DNA of 64,000 bases from Chloroflexota bacterium (GTDB lineage Bacteria > Chloroflexota > Anaerolineae > JAAYZQ01). The notes under the pieces are model-generated. The model searched no databases, was not told the DNA's origin, and saw nothing but the letters and a program-made list of their open reading frames with translations. The translations under genes were made by a program, and so were the position numbers. Location: assembly GCA_018606645.1 (NCBI GenBank), contig JAGVRI010000015.1:1-64000 (forward strand). Direction: 5' to 3'. The stretch's first letter is position 1; each line of letters starts with the position of its first letter. Shown here in pieces: positions 1 through 8,514 of this stretch.

Positions 1-1
1 C

Positions 2-1462
2 TCCATCGGGGGGCGGATGGCCCAACTGGACAAAACCTTCCCCACCCTCGACTGTAGCACCTGAATTCTGGGACCCAAGATGATGGATGCCGGTCGGCAT
101 CCCAATATCAAACTGATGACCTACTGTGAGATCGAGCAGGTCTCTGGCTATGTGGGTCATTTCCAGGTCAGGGTGCGCCAACGTCCCCGCTATGTGGACA
201 TCAACCTGTGCACTGGCTGTGGGGCCTGCGTCGAGGCGTGCGTCTTTAAGAAGGGTGTGCCCAACGAGTTTGACGAGGGTCTCAGCCGCCGCAGGGCCGC
301 ATACATCCCGATGAACGGCCAGGGCGTGCCGATGAAGGCGGTGATCGATGAAGATGCCTGCCTCTTGTTGAGCAAGGGCAAATGTGTCAAAAAGTGCATG
401 GAGGTCTGCCCGACCAACGCCATCAATTTCGACCAAAAAGAGGAGTTCATCGATCTGGAAGTGGGGACGATCATCGTCGCCACTGGCTTTGACAAGTTCG
501 ATCCGGGCCGTCTGTCGGCGTTCGGCTGGGGGAAATCGCCCAACATCATCGACGGGCTTCAGTTTGAGCGGTTGTCCAGCGCCACCGGACCGACCAAGGG
601 GGAGATCCTCACCAGCGAGGGCAAAAAGCCGGAGCGGGTGGCGATCATCCACTGCGTCGGCAGCCGGGATGCCAACGCGAACCGCTACTGCTCCCGGGTG
701 TGCTGCATGTACGCTCTGAAGCATGCCCATCTGGTCCGGGACAAGACGGGCGCCGAGGTGTTCGAGTTCTACATGGACATCCGCGCCTTTGGCAAGGGCT
801 ATGAAGAGTTCTACGAGCGGGTCCAGGAGGAGGGCGTCTACTTTGTGCGGGGCCGGGGGGCGGAGGTGGTGGTCTTGAACAACGGCCAGATCCAGGTCAA
901 GGCCGAAGATACCACCTTGGGTATCCCGGTGGCGATCAACGTGGACATGGTCATCCTGGAGACGGCCATGGAACCGCAGCGCGATGCCGCTCGCGTGGCA
1001 TCCCTGTTTGGGCTGAGCCGCAGTGCTGACGGCTTTTTCCAGGAAGCGCACCCCAAGCTACGGCCGTTCCACACCAACACCGAAGGGGTGTTTCTGGCCG
1101 GGACCTGTCAGTCCCCCAAAGACGTACCTGATACCGTGGCGCATGCCAGCGCCGCAGCGGCCGAATGCCTGTCGCTGCTCAGCCACGGGGAGGTGGTCAT
1201 CTCGCCGCAGACGGCTGTGGTCAATGAAGAGCTTTGCTCCGGGTGCAAGACCTGCCTGACGTTGTGCCCCTACTCGGCGATCAGCTTTGTAGTGCGCGAC
1301 ACAACCGGGGTGGCTCAGATCAACGAGGCGCTGTGCAAGGGATGTGGCACCTGTGTGGCCGCCTGTCCGGCGGGAGCGATCACCGCCCGCCACTTCACCG
1401 ACCAGCAGATCATCGCCGAGATCGAAGGGCTGTTCCGCGTTCCGGTGACCACAGGGGGGTAG
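2..1462 (+). CDS. hdrA: HdrA-like heterodisulfide reductase subunit A, selenocysteine-containing, 5' end outside window
   Basis: FAD- and iron-sulfur-containing subunit that bifurcates electrons from a hydrogenase to ferredoxin and a disulfide or quinone partner. The visible 486 residues are the C-terminal part. Frame 2 reads through TGA at 62-64: upstream residues GGRMAQLDKTFPTLDCST and downstream ILGPKMMDAGRHPNIK are both classic HdrA sequence, and the TGA sits exactly where HdrA has a conserved Cys (DCSxC), so it is read as selenocysteine (visible residue 21). Downstream come a four-Cys ferredoxin motif (CTGCGACVEAC), a second cluster region (CVKKCMEVCP), the rest of the FAD/NAD fold (ATGFDKFDP) and two C-terminal 4Fe-4S motifs (CSGCKTCLTLCP, CKGCGTCVAACP). 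A conventional caller would start at ATG 80 and lose the Sec. mvhD follows after 4 bases. HdrA selenoproteins are known in methanogens and some bacteria; Sec here is inferred from sequence. Confidence 0.88.
62..102 (+). promoter_or_regulatory. UGA selenocysteine codon with bacterial SECIS-like hairpin
   Basis: After the in-frame TGA (62-64) lies a perfect 7-bp hairpin: GGATGCC at 85-91, loop GGTC at 92-95, GGCATCC at 96-102. The loop starts 27 nt after the UGA, inside the 16-37 nt range known for bacterial SECIS elements, and GGUC is the same apical loop as in E. coli fdhF, contacted by SelB. A weaker lower helix (79-82 with 106-109) extends it. Confidence 0.85.
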
Positions 1463-1466
1463 ACCG

Positions 1467-1907
1467 ATGAGCGACAATGGATTTGAACCGAGAATTGTGG
1501 GCTTTTTGTGTAACTGGTGTACCTATACCGCCGCCGATACGGCGGGGGTGAGCCGGATGGAGCAACCACCGAACGTGGACATCATCCGGGTCATGTGCTC
1601 CGGGCGAATCGACCCCGAGTTTATCCTGAAGGCATTTGCCGAGGGAGCGGACGGGGTCATCGTCTCGGGGTGCCACCCGCCCGGCGACTGTCACTACTTT
1701 AATGGTAACTTTAAGACATTCCGCCGGATGCCGTTGGTGGAAGCGTTGCTGGCCCAATACGGGATTGAACCCGGCCGATTCCATTGGGGTTGGATCTCGG
1801 GGGCCGAGGCGATCAAATGGGCCCAACTGGTCCGTGAGTTCACCGATCAGGTGCGGAACCTGGGCCCGCTCAACTGGAAACGACAACTGGCGAGTAAGGA
1901 GGACTAG
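1467..1907 (+). CDS. mvhD: MvhD-like hydrogenase iron-sulfur (electron transfer) subunit
   Basis: Small [2Fe-2S] protein that passes electrons from the NiFe hydrogenase to HdrA. The 146-residue length and the Cys pattern fit the MvhD/VhuD family: CNWC at residues 15-18, C44 (VMCSGRIDP), C69 and C75 in SGCHPPGDCHY. Methanogen VhuD is often a selenoprotein, but here the corresponding positions are plain Cys and no in-frame UGA is present. The gene lies 4 bases after hdrA and its stop is 1 base before mvhG, so the cluster is one transcript. Cytoplasmic. Confidence 0.93.
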   Translation: MSDNGFEPRIVGFLCNWCTYTAADTAGVSRMEQPPNVDIIRVMCSGRIDPEFILKAFAEGADGVIVSGCHPPGDCHYFNGNFKTFRRMPLVEALLAQYGIEPGRFHWGWISGAEAIKWAQLVREFTDQVRNLGPLNWKRQLASKED

Positions 1908-1908
1908 C

Positions 1909-2889
1909 ATGGCCGGCGAACCCAACAACGGCAAACTCAAGCTGGGGCTGTACTGGGCTGCCTCGTGCGGCGGCTGCGAGATCGCCATCGTGGAGCTTCG
2001 GGAAAAGATCCTGGACCTGGATGCTGCCGCCGATATCCTGTTCTGGCCAGTGGCCCTGGATGTCAAATACAAAGATGTGGAGGCCATGCCCGACCGGCAC
2101 ATCGACGTGTGCCTGTTCAACGGCGCCATCCGCACCAGCGAAAACGAACACATGGCCCATCTGTTGCGCCAAAAGTCGAAGGTGCTGGTCGCCTTTGGCT
2201 CCTGCGCCCATGAGGGCTGCATTCCGGGCCTGGCCAATCTCTTTGACCGCCAGTCGATCTTTGAGCGGGTGTATCTCGAGGTGCCGTCGGTGGACAATCC
2301 CCAGGGGATCCTGCCCCAGCCCAGCTACCGGGTGCCAGAGGGGGAGGTTGAGATCCCGCACTTTTACAACACGGTCAAGACCCTGGGGCAGGTGGAGGAC
2401 GTGGACTATTACGTGCCGGGCTGTCCGCCTCAACCTCCGCAGATCTGGGCGGTCGTGGAGGCGATCCTGAGCGGCAACCTGCCGCCCAAGGGGAGTGTGG
2501 TTGGCGCCAATGAAAAGACGGTCTGCGATGAATGCAAGCATGTCCGGGAAGAGCGCCGCATCAAAAAATTCTACCGTCCCCATGAGATCATCCCCGACTC
2601 GACCAAATGCCTGTTCGATCAGGGGTTGATCTGCGCCGGGCCGGCGACGCGGGGCGGGTGCGGGGCGCTGTGCACCAAGGTAGACATGCCCTGCCGTGGC
2701 TGCTACGGCCCGCCGCCTGGGGTGATTGACCAGGGTGCGGCGCTGTTGTCGGCCGTGGCCTCGGTGGTGGACGCTGACACGGAAGAGGAAGCCGCCCGCA
2801 TCGTGGGGGAGATTGTGGACCCGGTGGGGACCTTCTACCGCTTTGGACTGCCGGCTTCCTTGCTCCACCGCGCCAAACTCCGAGAATAA
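1909..2889 (+). CDS. mvhG: F420-non-reducing (Mvh-type) NiFe hydrogenase small subunit
   Basis: Iron-sulfur small subunit of the cytoplasmic Mvh hydrogenase, carrying electrons from the NiFe site to MvhD. 326 residues. The start is ATG 1909, placed by AAGGAGG about 9 bases upstream; the open frame extends further 5' but would overlap mvhD. Proximal cluster ligands are visible as CGGC (20-23), GSCAHEGC (99-104) and PGCPP; the C-terminal third is Cys-rich (CDEC, KCLFDQGLICAGPATRGGC, CRGCYGPPPG), matching the two further clusters of the Mvh/Frh type. No Tat signal peptide, so it acts in the cytoplasm. Confidence 0.93.
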   Translation: MAGEPNNGKLKLGLYWAASCGGCEIAIVELREKILDLDAAADILFWPVALDVKYKDVEAMPDRHIDVCLFNGAIRTSENEHMAHLLRQKSKVLVAFGSCAHEGCIPGLANLFDRQSIFERVYLEVPSVDNPQGILPQPSYRVPEGEVEIPHFYNTVKTLGQVEDVDYYVPGCPPQPPQIWAVVEAILSGNLPPKGSVVGANEKTVCDECKHVREERRIKKFYRPHEIIPDSTKCLFDQGLICAGPATRGGCGALCTKVDMPCRGCYGPPPGVIDQGAALLSAVASVVDADTEEEAARIVGEIVDPVGTFYRFGLPASLLHRAKLRE

Positions 2890-2924
2890 GCAGGGTTCCC
2901 AGTTTGTGGATAAGGAGAAGCATC

Positions 2925-4394
2925 ATGCAAAAGATCAGCATTGACCCGATCACTCGTCTGGAAGGCCATGGCAAGATCGACATCTTTCTGGACGAAGAAG
3001 GGAATGTCGCAAACGCCTATCTGCTCATCCCGGAGCTGCGAGGCTTCGAAAAATTCGCCGAGGGCCGGCCCGTCGAAGAGATGCCACGCATCACGCCGCG
3101 CATCTGCGGCGTCTGTCCCGAAGCACACCACATGGCTTCGGCCAAAGCCTGTGACGCGGTGTACCATGTCGAGGTGCCCTCGGCAGGCAAGAAACTGCGC
3201 GAGCTCCTTTACTCCGCCTTCTATGTAGCTGACCATGCCACCCACTTCTATATCCTGGCCGGTCCCGATTTTGTCCTGGGGCCCGATGCTCCGGTGGCGG
3301 AGCGCAACATCCTGGGCCTGATCCACAAGGTGGGCCTGGAGATCGGCGGCCGGGTTATCAAATGCCGGGGCATGGCCATGGACATCATCGGTACGCTCGG
3401 CGGCAAGACGATCCATCCGGTGTGCGCCATTCCGGGCGGGATGAGCAAGGCGATCAACGAAGAAGAGCGGGCCAGGTTTGAGGAGATCGCGCGCGAAGAG
3501 GTCGAATTTGCCCTGTTCACCCTCCAGGTCTTCCGCGACATCGTCCTCAAGAACAAGACCTATGTGGACATGATCCTCTCGGACGCGTACACCATGCCGA
3601 CCTACTACATGGGCCTGGTGGATGAGAACAACAAGGTGAATTTTTACGATGGAAAGGTCCGCGTCGTGGACCCGGACGGCAAAGAGTTTGTCAAGTACAG
3701 CCCGGACCAGTATCTGGACGTGGTCGCCGAACATGTCGAACCGTGGACCTACCTCAAGTTCCCCTTCCTCAAGAAGGTCGGTTGGAAGGGGTTTGTGACC
3801 GGCAAGGATAGTGGGGTCTATCAGGCTACCCCGCTGTCACGGCTTAACGCGGCGGACGGCATGGCCACGCCCAAAGCCCAGGAGGCGTATGAGGAGTTTT
3901 ACAGCACCCTGGGCGGCAAGCCGGTGCACCATACGCTGGCCACCCACTGGGCGCGGCTCATCGAGTTGCTCTACGCTGCGGAGCGGCTTCTCGAACTGAC
4001 CACCGATCCCGAGATCACCGATCCTCATGTCCGCAACATCCCTACCCAGACGCCTACCGAGGGGGTGGGGATTGTCGAAGCGCCGCGAGGGACGCTGACC
4101 CACCACTTTATCACCGATGAGAAGGGGATCGTCCAGAAAGCGAACCTGATCGTTGGCACGACGAACAACTATGCCCCGATCTCGATCTCGATCAAGAAAG
4201 CGGCTCAGGCGTTGATCCGAAAGGGGCAGGTGATCAGTGAAGGCATCCTCAATCGGGTGGAGATGGCGTTCCGCGCTTACGATCCCTGTTTTGGCTGCGC
4301 CACCCATAGCCTGCCGGGCCAGATGCCGCTGGAGTTGCGGATTCGGGATGCGCAGGGCAATATCCGGGAGGTGTTGCGGCAGAACATGGGGTAA
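2925..4394 (+). CDS. mvhA: F420-non-reducing (Mvh-type) NiFe hydrogenase large subunit
   Basis: Catalytic subunit that splits H2 (or forms it) at the Ni-Fe centre. 489 residues from ATG 2925, chosen over an upstream in-frame GTG because AAGGAG lies 7-12 bases before it. The N-terminal ligand motif is RICGVC (Cys 61 and 64) and the C-terminal one is DPCFGCATH (Cys 455 and 458, His 461); all four metal-binding Cys are present and none is replaced by selenocysteine. The 28 residues beyond His461 are the likely tail removed by the peptidase encoded downstream. LEGHGKI near the N-terminus is also family-typical. Confidence 0.95.
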   Translation: MQKISIDPITRLEGHGKIDIFLDEEGNVANAYLLIPELRGFEKFAEGRPVEEMPRITPRICGVCPEAHHMASAKACDAVYHVEVPSAGKKLRELLYSAFYVADHATHFYILAGPDFVLGPDAPVAERNILGLIHKVGLEIGGRVIKCRGMAMDIIGTLGGKTIHPVCAIPGGMSKAINEEERARFEEIAREEVEFALFTLQVFRDIVLKNKTYVDMILSDAYTMPTYYMGLVDENNKVNFYDGKVRVVDPDGKEFVKYSPDQYLDVVAEHVEPWTYLKFPFLKKVGWKGFVTGKDSGVYQATPLSRLNAADGMATPKAQEAYEEFYSTLGGKPVHHTLATHWARLIELLYAAERLLELTTDPEITDPHVRNIPTQTPTEGVGIVEAPRGTLTHHFITDEKGIVQKANLIVGTTNNYAPISISIKKAAQALIRKGQVISEGILNRVEMAFRAYDPCFGCATHSLPGQMPLELRIRDAQGNIREVLRQNMG

Positions 4395-4446
4395 AAGGAG
4401 GGGCTTGCTTTCTACCCTCCAGCCTTTGCCATTTCCAGGTAGCTAT

Positions 4447-4491
4447 GGTAGATTGGTGGGGTCAATGGCGATCCCACCAATCTACCTTTTT
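4447..4491 (+). terminator. Rho-independent terminator or attenuator between mvhA and the peptidase gene
   Basis: A perfect 14-bp stem, GGTAGATTGGTGGG (4447-4460) with CCCACCAATCTACC (4473-4486), is followed directly by TTTTT. It sits only 12 bases before the GTG start of the maturation peptidase gene, so it would both end most hydrogenase transcripts and limit expression of the distal genes. Confidence 0.85.
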
Positions 4492-4502
4492 GGACGGGCC
4501 AG

Positions 4503-4985
4503 GTGAAAACACTGGTGCTGGGTTTGGGGAATCCGATCCTGACCGATGATGGAGTCGGGGTCTATGTGGCGCGGGCGGTCGCCGATCGACTCTCCCGAGC
4601 CGATGTGACGGTGGCCGAGGCGTGCGTCGGGGGACTCAGGTTATTGGACCGGATCGCCGGCTATGACCGGGTGATCCTGGTGGATGCCATCCAGACTCCA
4701 GACGGCACACCGGGGGAGGTGTACCGCCTGCATCCGGGAGACCTGCCGACGTTGCATTCCGGTTCCAGCCACGATCTCTCCTTGACCGGCGCGTTGGCCC
4801 TGGGGCGCAGGCTGGGGTTCCCGATACCGGATGACGAGAAGGTGGTGATCGTAGCCATTGAGGTGGAAGATGTGTTGACCTTTGGCGAGCAGTGCACGCC
4901 GGCAGTGGCAGCGGCGATCCCTAAGGCTGTGCAGATGGTGATGGACGAGATCGGGCAAGGGTCAGGGGACGATGATGGCCAATGA
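4503..4985 (+). CDS. Hydrogenase maturation protease (HyaD/HycI/FrcD family)
   Basis: Endopeptidase that removes the C-terminal tail of the NiFe large subunit after nickel insertion. 160 residues, GTG start. Family signature GLGNPILTDDGVG at 8-20; the nickel-recognition residues of the HybD family correspond to Asp16, Asp61 (LVDAIQ) and His90 (GSSHDLS). It follows mvhA, its presumed substrate, after a terminator hairpin, and its 3' end overlaps the next gene by 14 bases. There is no strong Shine-Dalgarno, so the GTG choice rests on the conserved N-terminus. Confidence 0.92.
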   Translation: MKTLVLGLGNPILTDDGVGVYVARAVADRLSRADVTVAEACVGGLRLLDRIAGYDRVILVDAIQTPDGTPGEVYRLHPGDLPTLHSGSSHDLSLTGALALGRRLGFPIPDDEKVVIVAIEVEDVLTFGEQCTPAVAAAIPKAVQMVMDEIGQGSGDDDGQ

Positions 4986-6144
4986 AACACGGGCTCCGGG
5001 CCGGATCCTGGTGATTGACGACGAGCTAGGCCTTCGCGAAGGGTGTCGTCGCGCCTTGCGGCGGCATGGCTATGTGGTGGACGTGGCGGCCACCGGTCGG
5101 GAGGGGTTGGAGAAGGTGCACAGCGACTCCTTTGACCTGGTGCTCATTGACGTGATGATGCCCGATATCAGCGGCATCGAGCTACTGAAAGAGATCCGGG
5201 CCCATGACCCGGATATTATCTGCATCATTATCACCGGCTATGCGACGGTCGAACTGGCCGTGGCGGCGATGAAGTTGGGGGCCTACGACTTTATCGCCAA
5301 ACCCTTTTCCGATGACAATTTGCTGCTGGCCGTCGAAAAGGGACTGGAGAGGCGGCGGCTGGAGCAGGAATCTCGCCGTTTGCGCCAGGTGGAGGAAGAG
5401 GCTCGCCGCCTGAGCCAGGAAAAGGCCATGCTGGAGGAACTGGACCGCGTCAAGAGCGCCTTCATGCGCAAGGTGGCCCATGAACTTCGCGCGCCGGTGG
5501 CAGCCATCCGCAGCTTTTTGAATCTCATGTTGGCCGGCTATAGCTCCCCGGAGAACCAGCGCCTCATGCAGGAACGGGCGGCTGAGCGGGCAGATGAACT
5601 GCTGGACCTGATTGACGATCTGCTCAACCTGGCGAGGTTAAAAGACGTCAAGGGGCTGAGCAAGAAAGAACCCGTGTGTCTGGCTGAAGCTCTCCAGGAG
5701 ACCCTCAGTCTGCACCAGCCAGAGGCCGAGGAAAAGGGGATCAAGCTCACCGTAAAAACGGAACCTTGTCCCAAGTGCATAGCCGATCCGGCGCACATCA
5801 AACAGTTGTGGACCAACCTCATCAGCAACGCCATCAAGTACACGCCGACAGGAGGGCAGGTCACCATCCGCCTCTTCCCCCAGGACCAACAAATCGTCGG
5901 AGAAGTCCAGGACACCGGAATCGGCATTGCCGAGGAAGACCTGCCGCGCCTGTTTCAGGAGTTCTTTCGGACTGAGCAGGCCAAGGCGTTTGCCAAGCGC
6001 GGCACGGGATTGGGTCTGGCCATTGTCAAACAGATCCTGGACGAGTGCGGCGGCGACATTTCGGTCCGGTCTATCCTGGGACAGGGGACCACATTCCGCT
6101 TTCAGGTGCCGGCCTGGCAGGAACCGACCGACTCGGCGGCATAG
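4972..6144 (+). CDS. Response regulator receiver-histidine kinase hybrid (REC-HisKA-HATPase)
   Basis: Cytoplasmic signalling protein of 390 residues with an N-terminal receiver and a C-terminal kinase. Receiver: acidic pair D16/D17, phospho-acceptor D60 (VLIDVMMP), conserved Lys110 (AKPF). A coiled-coil linker (about 118-160) leads to HisKA with His169 (VAHELRAP), then the ATPase with the N box (NLISNAIKYTP), DTGIGI and [10 protein letters not shown]. It has no transmembrane or sensor segment, so input is through receiver phosphorylation. The start (ATG ATG at 4972) lies inside the peptidase gene, implying translational coupling and a link to the hydrogenase cluster. It converges with another kinase gene at 6275. 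Confidence 0.92.
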   Translation: MMANETRAPGRILVIDDELGLREGCRRALRRHGYVVDVAATGREGLEKVHSDSFDLVLIDVMMPDISGIELLKEIRAHDPDIICIIITGYATVELAVAAMKLGAYDFIAKPFSDDNLLLAVEKGLERRRLEQESRRLRQVEEEARRLSQEKAMLEELDRVKSAFMRKVAHELRAPVAAIRSFLNLMLAGYSSPENQRLMQERAAERADELLDLIDDLLNLARLKDVKGLSKKEPVCLAEALQETLSLHQPEAEEKGIKLTVKTEPCPKCIADPAHIKQLWTNLISNAIKYTPTGGQVTIRLFPQDQQIVGEVQDTGIGIAEEDLPRLFQEFFRTEQAKAFAKRGTGLGLAIVKQILDECGGDISVRSILGQGTTFRFQVPAWQEPTDSAA

Positions 6145-6274
6145 CCTTCGGGCTATTTCTCCGGCCGGGCCGGAACTCCCATTCTCGGGCCCCTCGGCCA
6201 GGCAGGGGAGCACCTGCTACTTTCAGCCGATGCTGGGAGGTGGCTCAGGACACGATCGGCAGCGGTACGGGGCT

Positions 6275-8329
6275 TTAGTTCAGATCAGGACGTTGAGCCA
6301 CGCCGACATTTTCCCGGCGCAGGGGCAGGGTGATGGTAAAGGTCGCTCCTTTGCCTTCCTCGCTTTCGACCTGGATCTGCCCGCCGTGCATTTTGACGAT
6401 GCCATAGACGATAGCCAGACCCAGGCCAGTTCCCTTGCCCACCGGTTTGGTGGTGAAGAACGGGGTGAACAGTTTGGCTTTGTTCTCGTCCGAGATACCG
6501 ACCCCCGAGTCGGCAAACGAAATGCGCACGCCCTGGCCGAGGGGTGCCAGTCGGGTGGTAATGCGCAATTCGCCTCCCTCTTTGCTCTCCATGGCTTCGG
6601 CGGCATTGTTCATCAGGTTGATAAACACCTCCTGGAGCTGCATCGGATCGGCCGGGATGATAGGCACTTCGGGGTCGAGATCCAGCGTGATCTGGACCGG
6701 TGCAAACTTGGGGAGTGTTTTCTGGTCGGCGATCAGTTTCCTCAGCAGGTCATTCACATCGGTGGGCCGGGCCAGGACTTCATTTTGACGGGCAAAATCC
6801 AGCAGATTGCGCACGATCGTCTTGCAGCGGTTGGTCTCGGCGATCACCATCTCCAGGTCGCGCCGGTGCTCATCATCTTCGGGCAGCTCTTTGTAGACGA
6901 TGTTCGAGTAGAGCAGGATGGTACCCAGCGGATTATTGAGCTCGTGGGCCACGCCAGCCGCCAACTGTCCCATCGAGGCAAGTTTTTCCTTGTGAAGCAA
7001 TTCCTGCTGGGTCTCTTTGAGGGTCTCGGCCATGTTGTCAAAGGCGCGCATGAGCTTCAGCTGGGCCTCTTGCAGGGCTTCCACCATTTGATTGAATGTC
7101 CGGGCCAATACCGCCAGTTCCCCCTGACCGTAGGGTTGGACCCGGACGGTCAGGTCTCCCTGGGCGACGCGGCGGTTGGCGTCCACCAGTTCGCGGATCG
7201 GTCGGATGATCACCCGGGCAATGGGCACGGCCATGACCCCGGCCAGAATCAGGGAGATGAGGGCAATAAGGGTGATCCGGTTGGTGATGTTGTGCACCAG
7301 CGCGCGGAAGGACGATTCGCGGGCGCCCACGTAGAGGCTGCCGACTACCCGACCCCGGTGATCGCGCAGCGGCTGATAGCGGGTGATGAACCACTCGTTG
7401 ACCACGTACGCCCGACCGATATAGTCCTCTCCTCGTTTCAGGACCCGATCATACACGTCCTGGGAGACGCGCGTGCCGACGGCCCGCTCCCCGCTTTCTG
7501 TCCTCACGTTGGTTGAGATGCGCAGGTCGCCGAAAAAGATGGTCACCGTGTCCACCCCGGCCACCTCCTTGATGCGGTCCACCAGAGTGAAATCGTTGTT
7601 CAGCAGATGGGCCGACAGGACGGCGCCGACGACCTGGCCACTCTCATTCCGAACGGGCCGGACGCCCATCAGGGCCAGCCCGGCGGTCCCCTCCCGAGGA
7701 TCAAAGGGTTGCGGCGCCGCTTTGGGCGTGTCAATGAGAGGAATGTGCGCCTGATCGTGCAGCCCCACCTGTTGGAGATCGGCGGCGGGAATGACCTCAG
7801 TAGCTGCCTGCGGTTCGCCGGTGGTCAATACGGTCTGGATTATTGACAGGTCGGCCAGGTTGCCGCCGGAAATCATCGGCAGTATTTCGTTGTGGACCGA
7901 GACAACCCGGCCGACCAGGATGTTTCCGTTGGTGTCCAGAACGGCAATCAGGTGGGTACCTCCTAACGCGAGCACGGTGATCTTGTTGGTGATCTGCTGG
8001 TCGATCAGGTGAAGCGCCTCTGACTGACCTTGGACGGCGGCGGGAATGGCCTGGCTCACCCACGGGTCGAGCGCGAGACGATAGCTGATCGCCGCCACCT
8101 CATCCAGCTTCAGTTGATAAAAGGCGTTGGCCAGGTCCATGTCCCGGGCGATCGTCCGGGCCTCCGCCGTTTCCAGGTAATCGCGAATGACCTGCGACAC
8201 GGCTACAGCATTCAACCCGACGGTCAACGCGGCCAGCAGAGAAAACGAGGCGACCAACACAGGTTGCAGTCGCCCCCCCAGCAGCGAAGACAGAAGGTGT
8301 CTTATGGCAACAGCTCTAGGCGTTCTCAT
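6275..8329 (-). CDS. Membrane sensor histidine kinase with extracytoplasmic cache-type domain and HAMP
   Basis: 684-residue sensor kinase. Transmembrane helix at about 23-45, an extracellular region of about 300 residues (46-350) resembling a cache-type sensor ([32 protein letters not shown]), second helix about 352-375, HAMP linker ([18 protein letters not shown]), coiled coil, HisKA with His462 ([12 protein letters not shown]), and an ATPase with DSGVGI and GTGLGLAIV. The ligand is unknown. It may phosphorylate the convergent receiver-kinase hybrid (6144), but that is inference from proximity. A good leftward promoter lies at 8373-8401. Confidence 0.92.
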   Translation of the reverse strand: MRTPRAVAIRHLLSSLLGGRLQPVLVASFSLLAALTVGLNAVAVSQVIRDYLETAEARTIARDMDLANAFYQLKLDEVAAISYRLALDPWVSQAIPAAVQGQSEALHLIDQQITNKITVLALGGTHLIAVLDTNGNILVGRVVSVHNEILPMISGGNLADLSIIQTVLTTGEPQAATEVIPAADLQQVGLHDQAHIPLIDTPKAAPQPFDPREGTAGLALMGVRPVRNESGQVVGAVLSAHLLNNDFTLVDRIKEVAGVDTVTIFFGDLRISTNVRTESGERAVGTRVSQDVYDRVLKRGEDYIGRAYVVNEWFITRYQPLRDHRGRVVGSLYVGARESSFRALVHNITNRITLIALISLILAGVMAVPIARVIIRPIRELVDANRRVAQGDLTVRVQPYGQGELAVLARTFNQMVEALQEAQLKLMRAFDNMAETLKETQQELLHKEKLASMGQLAAGVAHELNNPLGTILLYSNIVYKELPEDDEHRRDLEMVIAETNRCKTIVRNLLDFARQNEVLARPTDVNDLLRKLIADQKTLPKFAPVQITLDLDPEVPIIPADPMQLQEVFINLMNNAAEAMESKEGGELRITTRLAPLGQGVRISFADSGVGISDENKAKLFTPFFTTKPVGKGTGLGLAIVYGIVKMHGGQIQVESEEGKGATFTITLPLRRENVGVAQRPDLN

Positions 8330-8372
8330 TTCTTGTCACTCTTTTGGCACATTTCACTTGACACGATGTGGT

Positions 8373-8401
8373 ATAATAGAAGATAGAGGGATATCGATCA
8401 A
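8373..8401 (-). promoter_or_regulatory. Sigma70-type promoter of the sensor kinase gene
   Basis: On the minus strand: TTGATC (complement of 8396-8401), 17-nt spacer, TATTAT (complement of 8373-8378). Predicted start about 8366, giving a leader of about 37 nt to ATG 8329. The plus strand reads TATAAT in the same place (8372-8377), so the site may fire in both directions. Confidence 0.65.
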
Positions 8402-8514
8402 CTATATTGTTCGCTGGCGTCACCCTCGGCGCCGTTTTGCATTCGGACCGGTTGGGGTCCGAAGCGGGGTCGGTGTTGCACAATCCCCCAGGGTGCAACA
8501 CCGATTCCTTTTTT
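8384..8514 (+). ncRNA. Candidate small RNA between the kinase and amidohydrolase genes
   Basis: Downstream of a plus-strand TATAAT (8372-8377) is a stretch of about 130 nt with two strong hairpins, TTCGGACC (8442-8449) with GGTCCGAA (8456-8463) and an 11-bp terminator stem (8471-8503) followed by TTTTTT (8509-8514). No protein is encoded on this strand. The plus strand has no good -35 at 17 nt, so transcription is uncertain; it could instead be a roadblock for antisense reading. Confidence 0.3.
8471..8514 (+). terminator. Rho-independent terminator, plus strand
   Basis: CGGTGTTGCAC (8471-8481) pairs perfectly with GTGCAACACCG (8493-8503); after ATTCC comes a run of six T (8509-8514). It overlaps the stop of the leftward amidohydrolase gene and, by its T run, works rightward, where no gene precedes it. 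Confidence 0.7.

Noticed and set aside
2904-2924. Upstream GTG start for the hydrogenase large subunit
   Set aside because: The SD (AAGGAG) fits ATG 2925, and the family begins with the [15 protein letters not shown] segment.
5927-7516. 529-codon plus-strand frame over the kinase gene
   Set aside because: Opposite strand of an unambiguous histidine kinase; composition is that of a shadow frame.
8344-8363. Sigma54-like TTGGCAC and a TTGACA near the kinase promoter
   Set aside because: The downstream GC element is missing for sigma54, and the plus-strand TTGACA is only 8 nt from TATAAT, too close for a sigma70 pair.
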